From Kosakonia sp. SMBL-WEM22 (GTDB taxonomy: Bacteria > Pseudomonadota > Gammaproteobacteria > Enterobacterales > Enterobacteriaceae), in NCBI RefSeq assembly GCF_014490785.1, contig NZ_CP051488.1:4650001-4714000 (forward strand): a stretch of DNA of 64,000 nucleotides, read 5' to 3'. The notes below the pieces were generated by a model. That model was not told the DNA's origin. It made no database searches and saw nothing but the letters and a program-made list of their open reading frames with translations. The first letter of the stretch is position 1; the number at the start of each line of letters is the position of its first letter. A program made the position numbers and the translations under genes. Positions 54,043-62,414 of the stretch are shown in pieces.

Positions 54043-55362
54043 TTACCACCAGATTTCCATCTGCGCACCGAAGGACCACTCGTCATTGTCACCACGGCTG
54101 GAGGTACCATACGGCGTCACGGTGCCATTGCTTGCAGCAAATGAAGAGACGTTGCCATTAGGGTCAGTTTTGATATAGCCCCATTTTTCATCCCACTTGG
54201 CGTAGGTGGCAAAGACACGAATAGCCGGACGAGACCAGATGCTGTCGCCTGCCTGCCACTGTTGTGCGAGGGTGATTTTGTACTGGCTGTTGCGATCGCC
54301 CGTTTCCTGAGACTTCACATTGTCGTAGCCGACTTCCATCAGGGTGCTCATGATTGGCGTCCATTTGTACATCGGACGCACGCCCACGGTGTACCAGGTG
54401 TTGCCGCGGTTGTTATCGCGGTCGGTATCCTGATACATACCGACGTACATCAGATCCCACTTCTCGGCGAGGTTGACTGCGCCGTGATCCAGTACGCGGA
54501 TCAGATGTCCATCGTTATCCACCGAGCCGCCGCGCGACTGGCCTTTACCCTGAGAAATCATTGCGTCAGTGGCGTATTGCACCACGAACTTGTTATAGCC
54601 CTTCAGCATGCTTTGGGTATGTTCTGCGGTGAACATCCAGCCATCTTTCGAGGCACCAGGCTCCAGGTAATAGTTGTCAGGAATGTTGGTATGCCCGTAA
54701 TCCACGCCCAGTTCCAGCACGCCGTCCGGGTTCGTCTCAAGACCGGCTAAACGCACATCGAACACATCGTTAGGAACCACTTTGTTATAGGTTCTGAGGC
54801 CAGTGGTCGTATCACGATCGCCGAAGGCTGAAGATCCGCCGGATTCAGAGGAACGGGTTGCTGCCAGGGAGAGTTTACCGATGCCAACGTCAATATTTTC
54901 GAGACCTGCGCCCGGGCCGGAGATATCCCAGTAGTAGAAGTCGATCATGTGCACATCATGGCGCTGATAGAAACGTTTACCGGCCCACATATTGGCACCC
55001 GGCAGCGCGTCGATCAGGTTTTTACCCACAACGTTAAATTCACGCACGGCTGGCGTATCGGTGTTTTCAAAGTCATTCAACTGAGCCGTTTTATAGGCGA
55101 TGTTGGAGTCGAAATAGAAGCTTTTATCAGCGTCTTTCCACACTTCCTGACCTAATTTAATTTCAGCATAGGTTTCGCATTCGTTACCAAGACGATATTT
55201 TGCGTCTGCACCGGTGGCCTGGAAGCACTGCTGCTCGCCGCCGCTGCCGGTCCAGCCAATGCCGGAACGTGCATAACCTTTAAAATCAACAGCACCCGCC
55301 TGAGCAGACAAAATGCCTGCCGTAATGGCGATCGCCAGAGGAACTTTGCGCAGAGTAATCAT
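54043..55362 (-). CDS. lamB: Maltoporin
   Basis: 439 residues with a signal peptide (ITLRKVPLAIAITAGILSAQ, cut at AGAVDF). Eighteen-stranded sugar porin: starts VDFKGYARSGIGWTGSGG, ends WSFGAQMEIWW with the terminal aromatic. Forms the outer-membrane channel for maltodextrins. E. coli LamB has 446 residues; the differences lie in outer loops, which are the usual phage-receptor regions. Confidence 0.97.
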   Translation of the reverse strand: MITLRKVPLAIAITAGILSAQAGAVDFKGYARSGIGWTGSGGEQQCFQATGADAKYRLGNECETYAEIKLGQEVWKDADKSFYFDSNIAYKTAQLNDFENTDTPAVREFNVVGKNLIDALPGANMWAGKRFYQRHDVHMIDFYYWDISGPGAGLENIDVGIGKLSLAATRSSESGGSSAFGDRDTTTGLRTYNKVVPNDVFDVRLAGLETNPDGVLELGVDYGHTNIPDNYYLEPGASKDGWMFTAEHTQSMLKGYNKFVVQYATDAMISQGKGQSRGGSVDNDGHLIRVLDHGAVNLAEKWDLMYVGMYQDTDRDNNRGNTWYTVGVRPMYKWTPIMSTLMEVGYDNVKSQETGDRNSQYKITLAQQWQAGDSIWSRPAIRVFATYAKWDEKWGYIKTDPNGNVSSFAASNGTVTPYGTSSRGDNDEWSFGAQMEIWW

Positions 55363-55532
55363 CGTTCTATCTCCTGAGAGCTTGCTTTTCTTTTTTTACA
55401 CGCCCCCGTCCGGCTAACGCGTTGTTGGCTGCCGTATTCACTCGTTCGCCTACCTTTATATGCGCACAAGTGCATGCCGTTGCCGCCTCGACATCATGCG
55501 AATGGCTTTGTGTAATCTCTTTGTGGGGTAGC
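55363..55532. other. malK-lamB intergenic spacer
   Basis: 170 bases with no gene; contains only the lamB ribosome site (CTCAGGAGAT near 55372-55381) and weak dyads. No REP was recognised. Confidence 0.5.
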
Positions 55533-56642
55533 TTAAACGCCAGGTTCTTTATGCAACCGGCGGCAGGCGGTGCCATCTTCACGGAACAGATGGCAACGCT
55601 CCGGCGGTAAGCCGATGGCGAATGTGGCACCCTCTTCTACCAGCACCACGTCGTTCTGGCGGTAAACCAGGTTCTGACGTATTGCGGGGATCTGGATATG
55701 AATCTGTGTTTCGTGACCGAGCTGCTCGACCACCTGAACGGTGCCGGAGAGCGTGACATCGGCGATATCGCTGGGCAGCAGATGCTCCGGGCGAATGCCG
55801 AGCGACATATTGGCGCCGACCTGCACATTCGCGCTGTCGACCGGCAGCCACACTTGCTGGCGGTTTGGCAGCTCAACCTGCACCTGCTCAATCGCCGTGG
55901 CGGTCACTTTTACCGGCAGGAAGTTCATCTTCGGTGAGCCGATAAAGCCTGCGACAAAGCGATCGGCCGGGTAGTGATAAAGCTCCAGCGGCTTGCCGAC
56001 CTGCGCCACGCGCCCGGCGTCCAGCACCACGATTTTGTCGGCCAGCGTCATCGCTTCGACCTGATCGTGGGTGACGTAAATCATCGTGCGGCGCAGGCGC
56101 TTGTGCAGACGGGAGATCTCAATACGCATCTGCACGCGCAGCGCGGCATCAAGGTTGGAGAGGGGTTCATCGAGCAGAAAAACGCGCGGCTCGGCCACCA
56201 GCGTACGACCAATTGCCACGCGCTGGCGCTGACCGCCAGAGAGCGCCTTCGGTTTACGCTCCAGCAGATGCCCCAGTTGCAGCACTTCAGAGACCTGGGT
56301 GACGCGCGATTTGATCAGATCCTTTTTTGCGCCTGCAAGCGTGAGGCCGAACGACATATTCTCCGCCACCGACAGATGCGGGTAGAGCGCATAAGACTGA
56401 AATACCATTCCAATGCCGCGCTCTGCGGGCGGCACATCATTCATGCGGGTATCACCAATCAACAGATCCCCGCTGGTAATCGTCTCCAGCCCGGCAATCA
56501 TGCGCAGCAGCGTTGACTTACCGCAGCCTGACGGGCCGACAAACACGACAAACTCACCTTCGTGAATGTCAAGACTGATATCTCTCGATACCACCACATC
56601 GCCCCAGGCTTTCGTGACATTTCGCAGCTGTACGCTCGCCAT
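55533..56642 (-). CDS. malK: Maltose/maltodextrin ABC transporter ATPase
   Basis: 369 residues from MASVQLRNVTKAWGDVVV; AAGGGAG six bases upstream fits this start better than the ATG two codons earlier. Walker A GPSGCGKST, signature LSGGQRQRVAIG, Walker B VFLLDEPLSNLD, switch His in YVTHDQVEAM, then a C-terminal regulatory domain (MSLGIRPEHLLP) that binds enzyme IIA-Glc and MalT. Energises MalFG. Two residues shorter than E. coli in the regulatory domain. Confidence 0.98.
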   Translation of the reverse strand: MASVQLRNVTKAWGDVVVSRDISLDIHEGEFVVFVGPSGCGKSTLLRMIAGLETITSGDLLIGDTRMNDVPPAERGIGMVFQSYALYPHLSVAENMSFGLTLAGAKKDLIKSRVTQVSEVLQLGHLLERKPKALSGGQRQRVAIGRTLVAEPRVFLLDEPLSNLDAALRVQMRIEISRLHKRLRRTMIYVTHDQVEAMTLADKIVVLDAGRVAQVGKPLELYHYPADRFVAGFIGSPKMNFLPVKVTATAIEQVQVELPNRQQVWLPVDSANVQVGANMSLGIRPEHLLPSDIADVTLSGTVQVVEQLGHETQIHIQIPAIRQNLVYRQNDVVLVEEGATFAIGLPPERCHLFREDGTACRRLHKEPGV

Positions 56643-56760
56643 CCCCATCTCCCTTCGTTACAACCTGATACCAACGGATACATTCAAAGTGGCCTGACTA
56701 TGGCGTAACGATTTTCATGGCGAATCCTCCACCCCCCGCGTTTTTTATGGGGGAGGAGAT

Positions 56761-56770
56761 GGGAGGATGA
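56761..56770. promoter_or_regulatory. MalT box (malK side)
   Basis: GGGAGGATGA with an adjacent GGGGGAGGAGATG (56750-56762) fits the GGA(T/G)GA core recognised by MalT. It lies nearest malK and is expected to activate the malK-lamB-malM operon. Confidence 0.7.
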
Positions 56771-56848
56771 GACGCGCCGCTCTGCCCCCCCGGCGGGCGG
56801 GCGGCGGATAAATTCGTGACCGGCTTTGCAAAAAACGGCGCATTTTTA

Positions 56849-56864
56849 TGTGCGCTGCGACACA
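56849..56864. promoter_or_regulatory. CRP site 1 in malK-malE regulatory region
   Basis: TGTGC-N6-ACACA, inside ATGTGCGCTGCGACACAT, matches the CRP consensus closely and corresponds in position to a known E. coli malK CRP site. Confidence 0.75.
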
Positions 56865-56877
56865 TAACGAAAATCTC

Positions 56878-56893
56878 TGTAACAGAGATCACA
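56878..56893. promoter_or_regulatory. CRP site 2 in malK-malE regulatory region
   Basis: TGTAA-N6-TCACA; the surrounding TCTGTAACAGAGATCACACA is the same as in the E. coli malEp region. Expected to act with MalT at both divergent promoters. Confidence 0.82.
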
Positions 56894-56919
56894 CAAATCA
56901 CCCCAGGGGCGTAGGGTTA

Positions 56920-56930
56920 GGGAGGATGAG
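56920..56930. promoter_or_regulatory. MalT box (malE side)
   Basis: GGGAGGATGAG close to the malE start region; equals the GGAGGATGGA-type box of E. coli malEp. Confidence 0.72.
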
Positions 56931-57012
56931 AAGCGCTTGCCAACAAAGGAGACTACTCCCGTCGAACCACCTTATGCGTATTCATGAGCACATCATCTAA
57001 AGGACGGGATAT

Positions 57013-58203
57013 ATGAAAATCAAAACAGGCGCACGCATCCTCGCATTGTCCGCAGTGGCAACGATGATGTTCTCCGCCTCTGCCCTTGCCAAAATCGAAG
57101 AAGGTAAGCTGGTTATCTGGATCAACGGCGACAAAGGCTATAACGGCCTGGCCGAAGTGGGTAAAAAATTCGAGAAAGATACCGGTATCAAAGTGACCGT
57201 TGAGCACCCGGACAAGCTGGAAGAGAAGTTCCCGCAGGTTGCAGCGACCGGCGACGGCCCGGATATCATCTTCTGGGCGCATGACCGTTTTGGTGGCTAC
57301 GCACAATCTGGCCTGCTGGCAGAAGTGACGCCGGACAAAGCCTTCCAGGAGAAACTGGTTCCCTTCACCTGGGACGCAGTGCGCTACAACGGCAAGCTGA
57401 TCGCCTACCCGGTTTCTGTTGAATCCCTGTCGCTGATTTATAACAAAGATTTAGTGCCGAACCCGCCGAAAACCTGGGAAGAGATCCCGGCGCTGGATAA
57501 AGCGCTGAAGGCGAAAGGCAAGAGCGCGCTGATGTTCAACCTGCAAGAGCCCTATTTCACCTGGCCGCTGATTGCCGCCGATGGGGGTTACGCCTTTAAG
57601 TATGAAAACGGCAAATATGATGTAAAAGATGTTGGCGTGGATAACGCAGGCGCGAAAGCCGGTCTCAGCTTCCTGGTGAAACTGATCAAAGATAAGCACA
57701 TGAATGCCGACACCGATTACTCGATTGCCGAAGCCGCATTTAATAAAGGCGAAACGGCGATGACCATCAACGGGCCGTGGGCGTGGACCAATATCGACAA
57801 GAGCAAAATCAACTACGGCGTCGCGCAGCTGCCGACCTTCAACGGTAAACCGTCGAAAACCTTCGTTGGCGTACTGAGCGCAGGCATCAACGCTGCCAGC
57901 CCGAACAAAGAGCTGGCGAAAGAGTTCCTTGAAAACTACCTGCTGACCGATGAAGGTCTGGCGGAAGTGAACAAAGACAAACCGCTCGGTGCGGTAGCGC
58001 TGAAGTCCTATCAGGATCAGTTAGCGAAAGATCCGCGCATCGCCGCCACCATGGCGAACGCCAAAACCGGTGAAATCATGCCGAATATCCCGCAAATGTC
58101 CGCCTTCTGGTACGCCACCCGTACTGCGGTGATCAACGCTGTGACCGGTCGCCAGACCGTGGATGCGGCGCTGAAAGATGCGCAGGGCCGTATCACCAAG
58201 TAA
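57013..58203 (+). CDS. malE: Maltose-binding periplasmic protein
   Basis: 396 residues with a 26-residue Sec signal (TGARILALSAVATMMFSASA, cut after ALA). Mature protein begins KIEEGKLVIWINGDKGYNGL as in E. coli. Two-lobed binding protein that delivers maltodextrins to MalFGK2; conserved VTVEHPDKLEEKFPQVAATG, NGPWAWTNIDKSKINYGV and AFWYATRTAVINAV. AGGACGGG ribosome site. First gene of malEFG. Confidence 0.98.
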   Translation: MKIKTGARILALSAVATMMFSASALAKIEEGKLVIWINGDKGYNGLAEVGKKFEKDTGIKVTVEHPDKLEEKFPQVAATGDGPDIIFWAHDRFGGYAQSGLLAEVTPDKAFQEKLVPFTWDAVRYNGKLIAYPVSVESLSLIYNKDLVPNPPKTWEEIPALDKALKAKGKSALMFNLQEPYFTWPLIAADGGYAFKYENGKYDVKDVGVDNAGAKAGLSFLVKLIKDKHMNADTDYSIAEAAFNKGETAMTINGPWAWTNIDKSKINYGVAQLPTFNGKPSKTFVGVLSAGINAASPNKELAKEFLENYLLTDEGLAEVNKDKPLGAVALKSYQDQLAKDPRIAATMANAKTGEIMPNIPQMSAFWYATRTAVINAVTGRQTVDAALKDAQGRITK

Positions 58204-58213
58204 GAACGTAACG

Positions 58214-58237
58214 GCCCTGCTCCATTCAGGACAGGGC
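58214..58237 (+). terminator. Hairpin between malE and malF
   Basis: GCCCTG / CAGGGC stem just after malE. No T tract, so it probably stabilises the abundant malE part of the mRNA; E. coli uses REP sequences here for the same purpose. Confidence 0.55.
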
Positions 58238-58325
58238 TACCTGGACAGGCTGTATACATGCCAGATTTCACGCTGCCTCGCTAACCACGGGCAGGGTGGA
58301 AATGGTGTGTAGAGAGGACACTCCC

Positions 58326-59870
58326 ATGGATGTTGTAAGAAAACGCCACTGGTGGCAAAGCTCGCAGGTTGCATGGGCCGCCATCGCCGTGATCGGGCTG
58401 CTGGTGGCTTACCTTGTCGTCATGATGTATGCCCAGGGGGAATACCTTTTTGCCATCACCACGCTCGTGCTGAGTTCGGCGGGCCTCTACATTTTCGCTA
58501 ATCGTAAAGCGTACGCCTGGCGCTATGTCTATCCGGGTCTGGCGGGCATGGGGCTGTTCGTCCTCTTCCCGCTGATTTGCACCATCGCCATCGCCTTTAC
58601 CAACTACAGCAGCACTAACCAGCTCACCCAGGAGCGCGCGCAGCAGGTGCTGCTCGACCGCTCATACCAGGCGGGCAAAGCCTACAATTTCGGCCTCTAT
58701 CCGGACGGGGATAAGTGGCAGTTAGCGCTGACGGATGGCGAGAGCGGCAAACACTATCTCTCCGACGCCTTTAAACCCGGCGGCGAACAGCAACTGAAGG
58801 TCAAAGAGGTCGATGCGCTGCCTGCGGGCGAGCGCGCAAATCTGCGTGTGATTACGCAAAACCGCCAGGGGCTGAACCAGCTTACCGCGGTCTTGCCGGA
58901 TGAGAGCAAAGTGGCGATGAGCTCACTGCGCCAGTTCTCCGGTACCCGCCCGCTCTATCAGGTCGAGCAGGACGGCACGCTGCTCAATAACCAGAGCGGC
59001 GTCAAGTATCGCCCGAACAACCAGACCGGCTTCTACCAGGCGCTTAACGCTGACGGTAGCTGGGGCAGTGAGAAACTAAGCCCCGGTTATACCGTCACCA
59101 TCGGCTGGGATAACTTCACCCGCGTCTTTACCGACGAAGGCATTCAGAAACCGTTTATCGAGATTTTTATCTGGACGGTGATCTTCTCCATCCTCACCGT
59201 AGTGTTGACGGTGGCGGTCGGCATGGTGCTGGCCTGCCTTGTGCAGTGGGAGTCGCTGAAAGGTAAAGCAGTCTACCGCCTGTTGCTAATCCTGCCTTAC
59301 GCCGTGCCGTCGTTTATCTCGATCCTCATCTTCAAAGGGCTGTTCAACCAGAGCTTTGGCGAGATCAACATGATGTTAAGCGCGCTGTTCGGCATTAAAC
59401 CGGCGTGGTTTAGCGATCCGAATACCGCCCGTGCAATGGTGGTGATCGTTAACACCTGGCTCGGCTACCCCTACATGATGATCCTCTGCATGGGCCTGCT
59501 AAAAGCGATCCCCGAGGATCTCTATGAAGCCTCGGCAATGGACGGAGCTGGGCCGTTGCAGAACTTTTTCCGCATCACCTTCCCGCTGCTGATAAAGCCT
59601 CTGACGCCGCTGATGATCGCCAGCTTTGCCTTCAACTTTAACAACTTCGTGCTGATCCAACTGCTGACTAACGGCGGGCCGGATCGTATCGGCACCACCA
59701 CGCCAGCGGGCTATACCGACCTGCTGGTGAGCTACACCTACCGCATCGCCTTTGAAGGCGGCGGCGGCCAGGACTTCGGTCTTGCGGCGGCGATCGCCAC
59801 GCTGATCTTCCTGCTGGTGGGCGCGCTGGCCATCGTCAATCTGAAAGCCACGCGCATGAAATTCGATTAA
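58326..59870 (+). CDS. malF: Maltose ABC transporter permease MalF
   Basis: 514 residues from MDVVRKRHWWQSSQVAWA, the same length as E. coli MalF; a longer frame to 58296 is not used. Eight membrane helices with a large periplasmic P2 loop (about 95-275) that contacts MalE. The EAA motif (EASAMDGAGPLQNFFRITFP) docks on MalK. Pairs with MalG to form the channel. Confidence 0.97.
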   Translation: MDVVRKRHWWQSSQVAWAAIAVIGLLVAYLVVMMYAQGEYLFAITTLVLSSAGLYIFANRKAYAWRYVYPGLAGMGLFVLFPLICTIAIAFTNYSSTNQLTQERAQQVLLDRSYQAGKAYNFGLYPDGDKWQLALTDGESGKHYLSDAFKPGGEQQLKVKEVDALPAGERANLRVITQNRQGLNQLTAVLPDESKVAMSSLRQFSGTRPLYQVEQDGTLLNNQSGVKYRPNNQTGFYQALNADGSWGSEKLSPGYTVTIGWDNFTRVFTDEGIQKPFIEIFIWTVIFSILTVVLTVAVGMVLACLVQWESLKGKAVYRLLLILPYAVPSFISILIFKGLFNQSFGEINMMLSALFGIKPAWFSDPNTARAMVVIVNTWLGYPYMMILCMGLLKAIPEDLYEASAMDGAGPLQNFFRITFPLLIKPLTPLMIASFAFNFNNFVLIQLLTNGGPDRIGTTTPAGYTDLLVSYTYRIAFEGGGGQDFGLAAAIATLIFLLVGALAIVNLKATRMKFD

Positions 59871-59884
59871 GGAGGAGGAAAACT

Positions 59885-60775
59885 ATGGCTATGGTGCAGG
59901 CGAAATCGCAAAAGCTGCGGCTCTTTTTCACCCATGCATTACTGCTGCTGTTTATCGCCGCAATTATGTTCCCGCTGCTGATGGTGATCGCCATTTCACT
60001 GCGTGAAGGCAACTTCGCCACCGGCAGCCTGATCCCGGAGCGCATCTCCTGGGAGCACTGGCGGCTGGCGCTGGGCTTTAGCGTTGAGCATGCCGATGGG
60101 CGCGTCACCCCGCCGCCCTTCCCGGTGCTGTTATGGCTGTGGAACTCGGTGAAGATCGCCGTGATTACCGCCATTGGCATTGTCGCGCTCTCCACCACCT
60201 GCGCCTACGCCTTTGCCCGGATGCGCTTTCGCGGTAAAGCGACGCTGCTGAAAGGGATGCTGATTTTCCAGATGTTCCCGGCGGTGCTGTCGCTGGTGGC
60301 GCTCTATGCCCTGTTTGATCGTTTAGGCCAGTACATTCCGTTTATTGGGCTGAATACGCACGGTGGGGTGATCTTCGCCTATCTCGGTGGGATCGCACTG
60401 CATGTCTGGACGATCAAGGGGTATTTCGAGACGATCGACAGCTCGCTGGAAGAGGCCGCCTCGCTGGATGGCGCAACCCCATGGCAGGCGTTCCGCCTGG
60501 TGCTGCTGCCGCTGTCGGTGCCGATTCTGGCGGTGGTGTTTATTCTGTCGTTTATTGCGGCCATTACTGAAGTGCCAGTCGCCTCGCTGCTGCTGCGCGA
60601 TGTCGATAGCTACACGCTGGCGGTAGGGATGCAACAGTATCTCAACCCGCAGAACTACTTATGGGGCGATTTCGCCGCCGCGGCGGTGCTCTCCGCCATC
60701 CCGATTACCCTGGTGTTCCTGCTGGCGCAGCGCTGGCTGGTCAATGGCCTGACGGCCGGTGGGGTGAAGGGCTAA
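59885..60775 (+). CDS. malG: Maltose ABC transporter permease MalG
   Basis: 296 residues, six membrane helices. EAA motif EEAASLDGATPWQAFRLVLL in the MalK-docking loop. AGGAGGAGG just upstream; 14 bases after malF. The C-terminal tail ends NGLTAGGVKG, which reaches into the MalK site. Confidence 0.97.
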   Translation: MAMVQAKSQKLRLFFTHALLLLFIAAIMFPLLMVIAISLREGNFATGSLIPERISWEHWRLALGFSVEHADGRVTPPPFPVLLWLWNSVKIAVITAIGIVALSTTCAYAFARMRFRGKATLLKGMLIFQMFPAVLSLVALYALFDRLGQYIPFIGLNTHGGVIFAYLGGIALHVWTIKGYFETIDSSLEEAASLDGATPWQAFRLVLLPLSVPILAVVFILSFIAAITEVPVASLLLRDVDSYTLAVGMQQYLNPQNYLWGDFAAAAVLSAIPITLVFLLAQRWLVNGLTAGGVKG

Positions 60776-60826
60776 ATTTCATCGTTGTCGTACCCTTGTT
60801 GTTATTGCCACTGCACCCTCACTTTC

Positions 60827-60852
60827 GGCGGCCTGAACAGGCCGCCTTTTTT
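60827..60852 (+). terminator. Rho-independent terminator of malEFG
   Basis: GGCGGCCTG / CAGGCCGCC stem with an AA loop, followed by TTTTTT. Also read from the psiE side. Confidence 0.92.
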
Positions 60853-61261
60853 ATTCGCGCCGCAGGCGCTGAGAGTTACAGATCCAGAGCGTGATCACCA
60901 GCAGCAGGATCGCCGCCGAGTAGATCAGCACATCCATTGGCGACTCATGATCGATAATGATCAACCGCACAATCGCCGTAATACCGATATAGACAAAGTA
61001 GCGCAGCGGGAAGTGCAGCCCGGACTGAAAATACTTCACAATCAAAGCGATAAATTCGAAGTAGAGGAAGTAAACCACCAACCCTTCGACCAGCTCATAT
61101 TTAGTGGTTTGCACCGGCGCGAAGAGCGCGATGGCCAGATGCAGCGTCTCTTTGCCTAAAAAAACAATCAGGATCACACCCAGCGCCAGTAAACCCAGGC
61201 TGAGTATGCCCTGCAAAATGGTCGAAACAAACGCCACGCGCGGGTGATTTAGCGACGACAT
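60851..61261 (-). CDS. psiE: Phosphate-starvation-inducible protein PsiE
   Basis: 136 residues, four membrane helices (VSTILQGILSLGLLALGVI, then ILIVFLGKETLHLAIALFAP). Small inner-membrane protein; in E. coli induced by phosphate starvation through PhoB and repressed by cAMP-CRP. Function unknown. Convergent with malG. Confidence 0.94.
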   Translation of the reverse strand: MSSLNHPRVAFVSTILQGILSLGLLALGVILIVFLGKETLHLAIALFAPVQTTKYELVEGLVVYFLYFEFIALIVKYFQSGLHFPLRYFVYIGITAIVRLIIIDHESPMDVLIYSAAILLLVITLWICNSQRLRRE

Positions 61262-61398
61262 AACAGCACCTCATTATTATCAGGAGATGCTCTGTATATC
61301 GCGTAAATGTGATCTTGATCTACTTTTTTTACTTAGATTATGTGACAGCCCGTGATGAGATGTATCGCTGAGCCAGCGAAGCGGGAGAGTAAAAAGCG

Positions 61399-61908
61399 AT
61401 GATGACGATACGTAAAGCGAGCGTGGAAGATGCCGCGCAGTTGAGCAAGATGGGCTATGCCAGCTACAGCCACCATTTCGCGCACCTATGGCAGGAGAAG
61501 AGTGAACTGGAGGCATTTCTGCACCAGGAGTACGCGGTGCCATCCCTACAACAGAGCCTGCAAAGCGAAGCGGAAGAGTGGTTTATCGTCTGCGATCCTG
61601 AACCGGTGGGTTTTGCCAAAGTCACCTGGCATTGCGCGATTGCGGATGATGGCCCGGCAGGTACGCTGCTGCATAAGCTCTATCTCTTGCCTGGCAAAAC
61701 GGGAAAAGGCTACGGCGAGTATCTCATCAATGAGATAGCGCGTGAGGCGCAATGCCGTGGCGAGACCTTTTTCTGGCTGGAGGTGCTGGATGCCAACCCG
61801 CACGCGCAGCGTTTCTATCAACGCCAGGGGTTCACCTTTATCAAGAGCACCCTCTTTCGCACCCCTTCCCAACAAAGCACACTGCATATTTTCGGCAAAG
61901 CGCTTTAA
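61399..61908 (+). CDS. GNAT family N-acetyltransferase
   Basis: 169 residues. Starts MMTIRKASVEDAAQLSKMGY; acetyl-CoA loop KLYLLPGKTGKGYGEYLI; C-terminal WLEVLDANPHAQRFYQRQGF typical of GNAT. Substrate unknown. It is 9 bases upstream of the hexapeptide acyltransferase, so they form an operon. Confidence 0.93.
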   Translation: MMTIRKASVEDAAQLSKMGYASYSHHFAHLWQEKSELEAFLHQEYAVPSLQQSLQSEAEEWFIVCDPEPVGFAKVTWHCAIADDGPAGTLLHKLYLLPGKTGKGYGEYLINEIAREAQCRGETFFWLEVLDANPHAQRFYQRQGFTFIKSTLFRTPSQQSTLHIFGKAL

Positions 61909-61917
61909 GGAGTCATC

Positions 61918-62379
61918 ATGCATACCGCCTCTCTTCGCCACGCCGCCGTTAGCAACGTCACCTGCGGTGAAAATGTGGTGATTTATGAGCCCGCCAATCT
62001 GTATGACTGCACGTTAGCGGATGAGGTTTTTGTCGGCCCCTTTGTGGAAATTCAGGGCAATACGCAGATTGGCAAAGCCACGAAGATCCAGTCCCACACC
62101 TTTATCTGCGAGTACGTCACCATTGGCGAGGGCTGTTTTATCGGCCACGGGGTGATGTTCGCCAACGATCTCTTTCGCGACGGTAAACCCGATCCCGATC
62201 GCAACAACTGGGGGCGGATCACGATTGGCAGTGGCGTATCGATTGGTAGCGGCGCAACGATCCTGGCGGTCTCGATTTGCGACGGCTGCGTAATTGGCGC
62301 GGGCAGCGTGGTGACAAAGTCGATAACGGTGAAAGGGGTTTATGCAGGCAACCCGGCGCGACTGCTGCGCCGGTTGTAA
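61918..62379 (+). CDS. Hexapeptide-repeat (LbH) acyltransferase
   Basis: 153 residues. Left-handed beta-helix hexapeptide repeats, e.g. VGPFVEIQGNTQIGKATKIQ, GEGCFIGHGVMFANDL and SGVSIGSGATILAVSICD, ending VYAGNPARLLRRL. Related to WbbJ/WlbB-type sugar O- or N-acetyltransferases that modify UDP-sugars or surface polysaccharides. AAGGAG overlaps the preceding region. Works perhaps with the neighbouring GNAT enzyme; substrate unknown. Confidence 0.92.
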   Translation: MHTASLRHAAVSNVTCGENVVIYEPANLYDCTLADEVFVGPFVEIQGNTQIGKATKIQSHTFICEYVTIGEGCFIGHGVMFANDLFRDGKPDPDRNNWGRITIGSGVSIGSGATILAVSICDGCVIGAGSVVTKSITVKGVYAGNPARLLRRL

Positions 62380-62383
62380 AAAA

Positions 62384-62411
62384 GCGCCCTTCTCAGCACG
62401 AGAAGGGCGTT
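62384..62411. terminator. Bidirectional terminator
   Basis: GCGCCCTTCTC / GAGAAGGGCG stem with an AGCAC loop, flanked by AAAAAA on the left and TTTG on the right, between the convergent acyltransferase and yjbH-like genes. Confidence 0.9.
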
Positions 62412-62414
62412 TGC

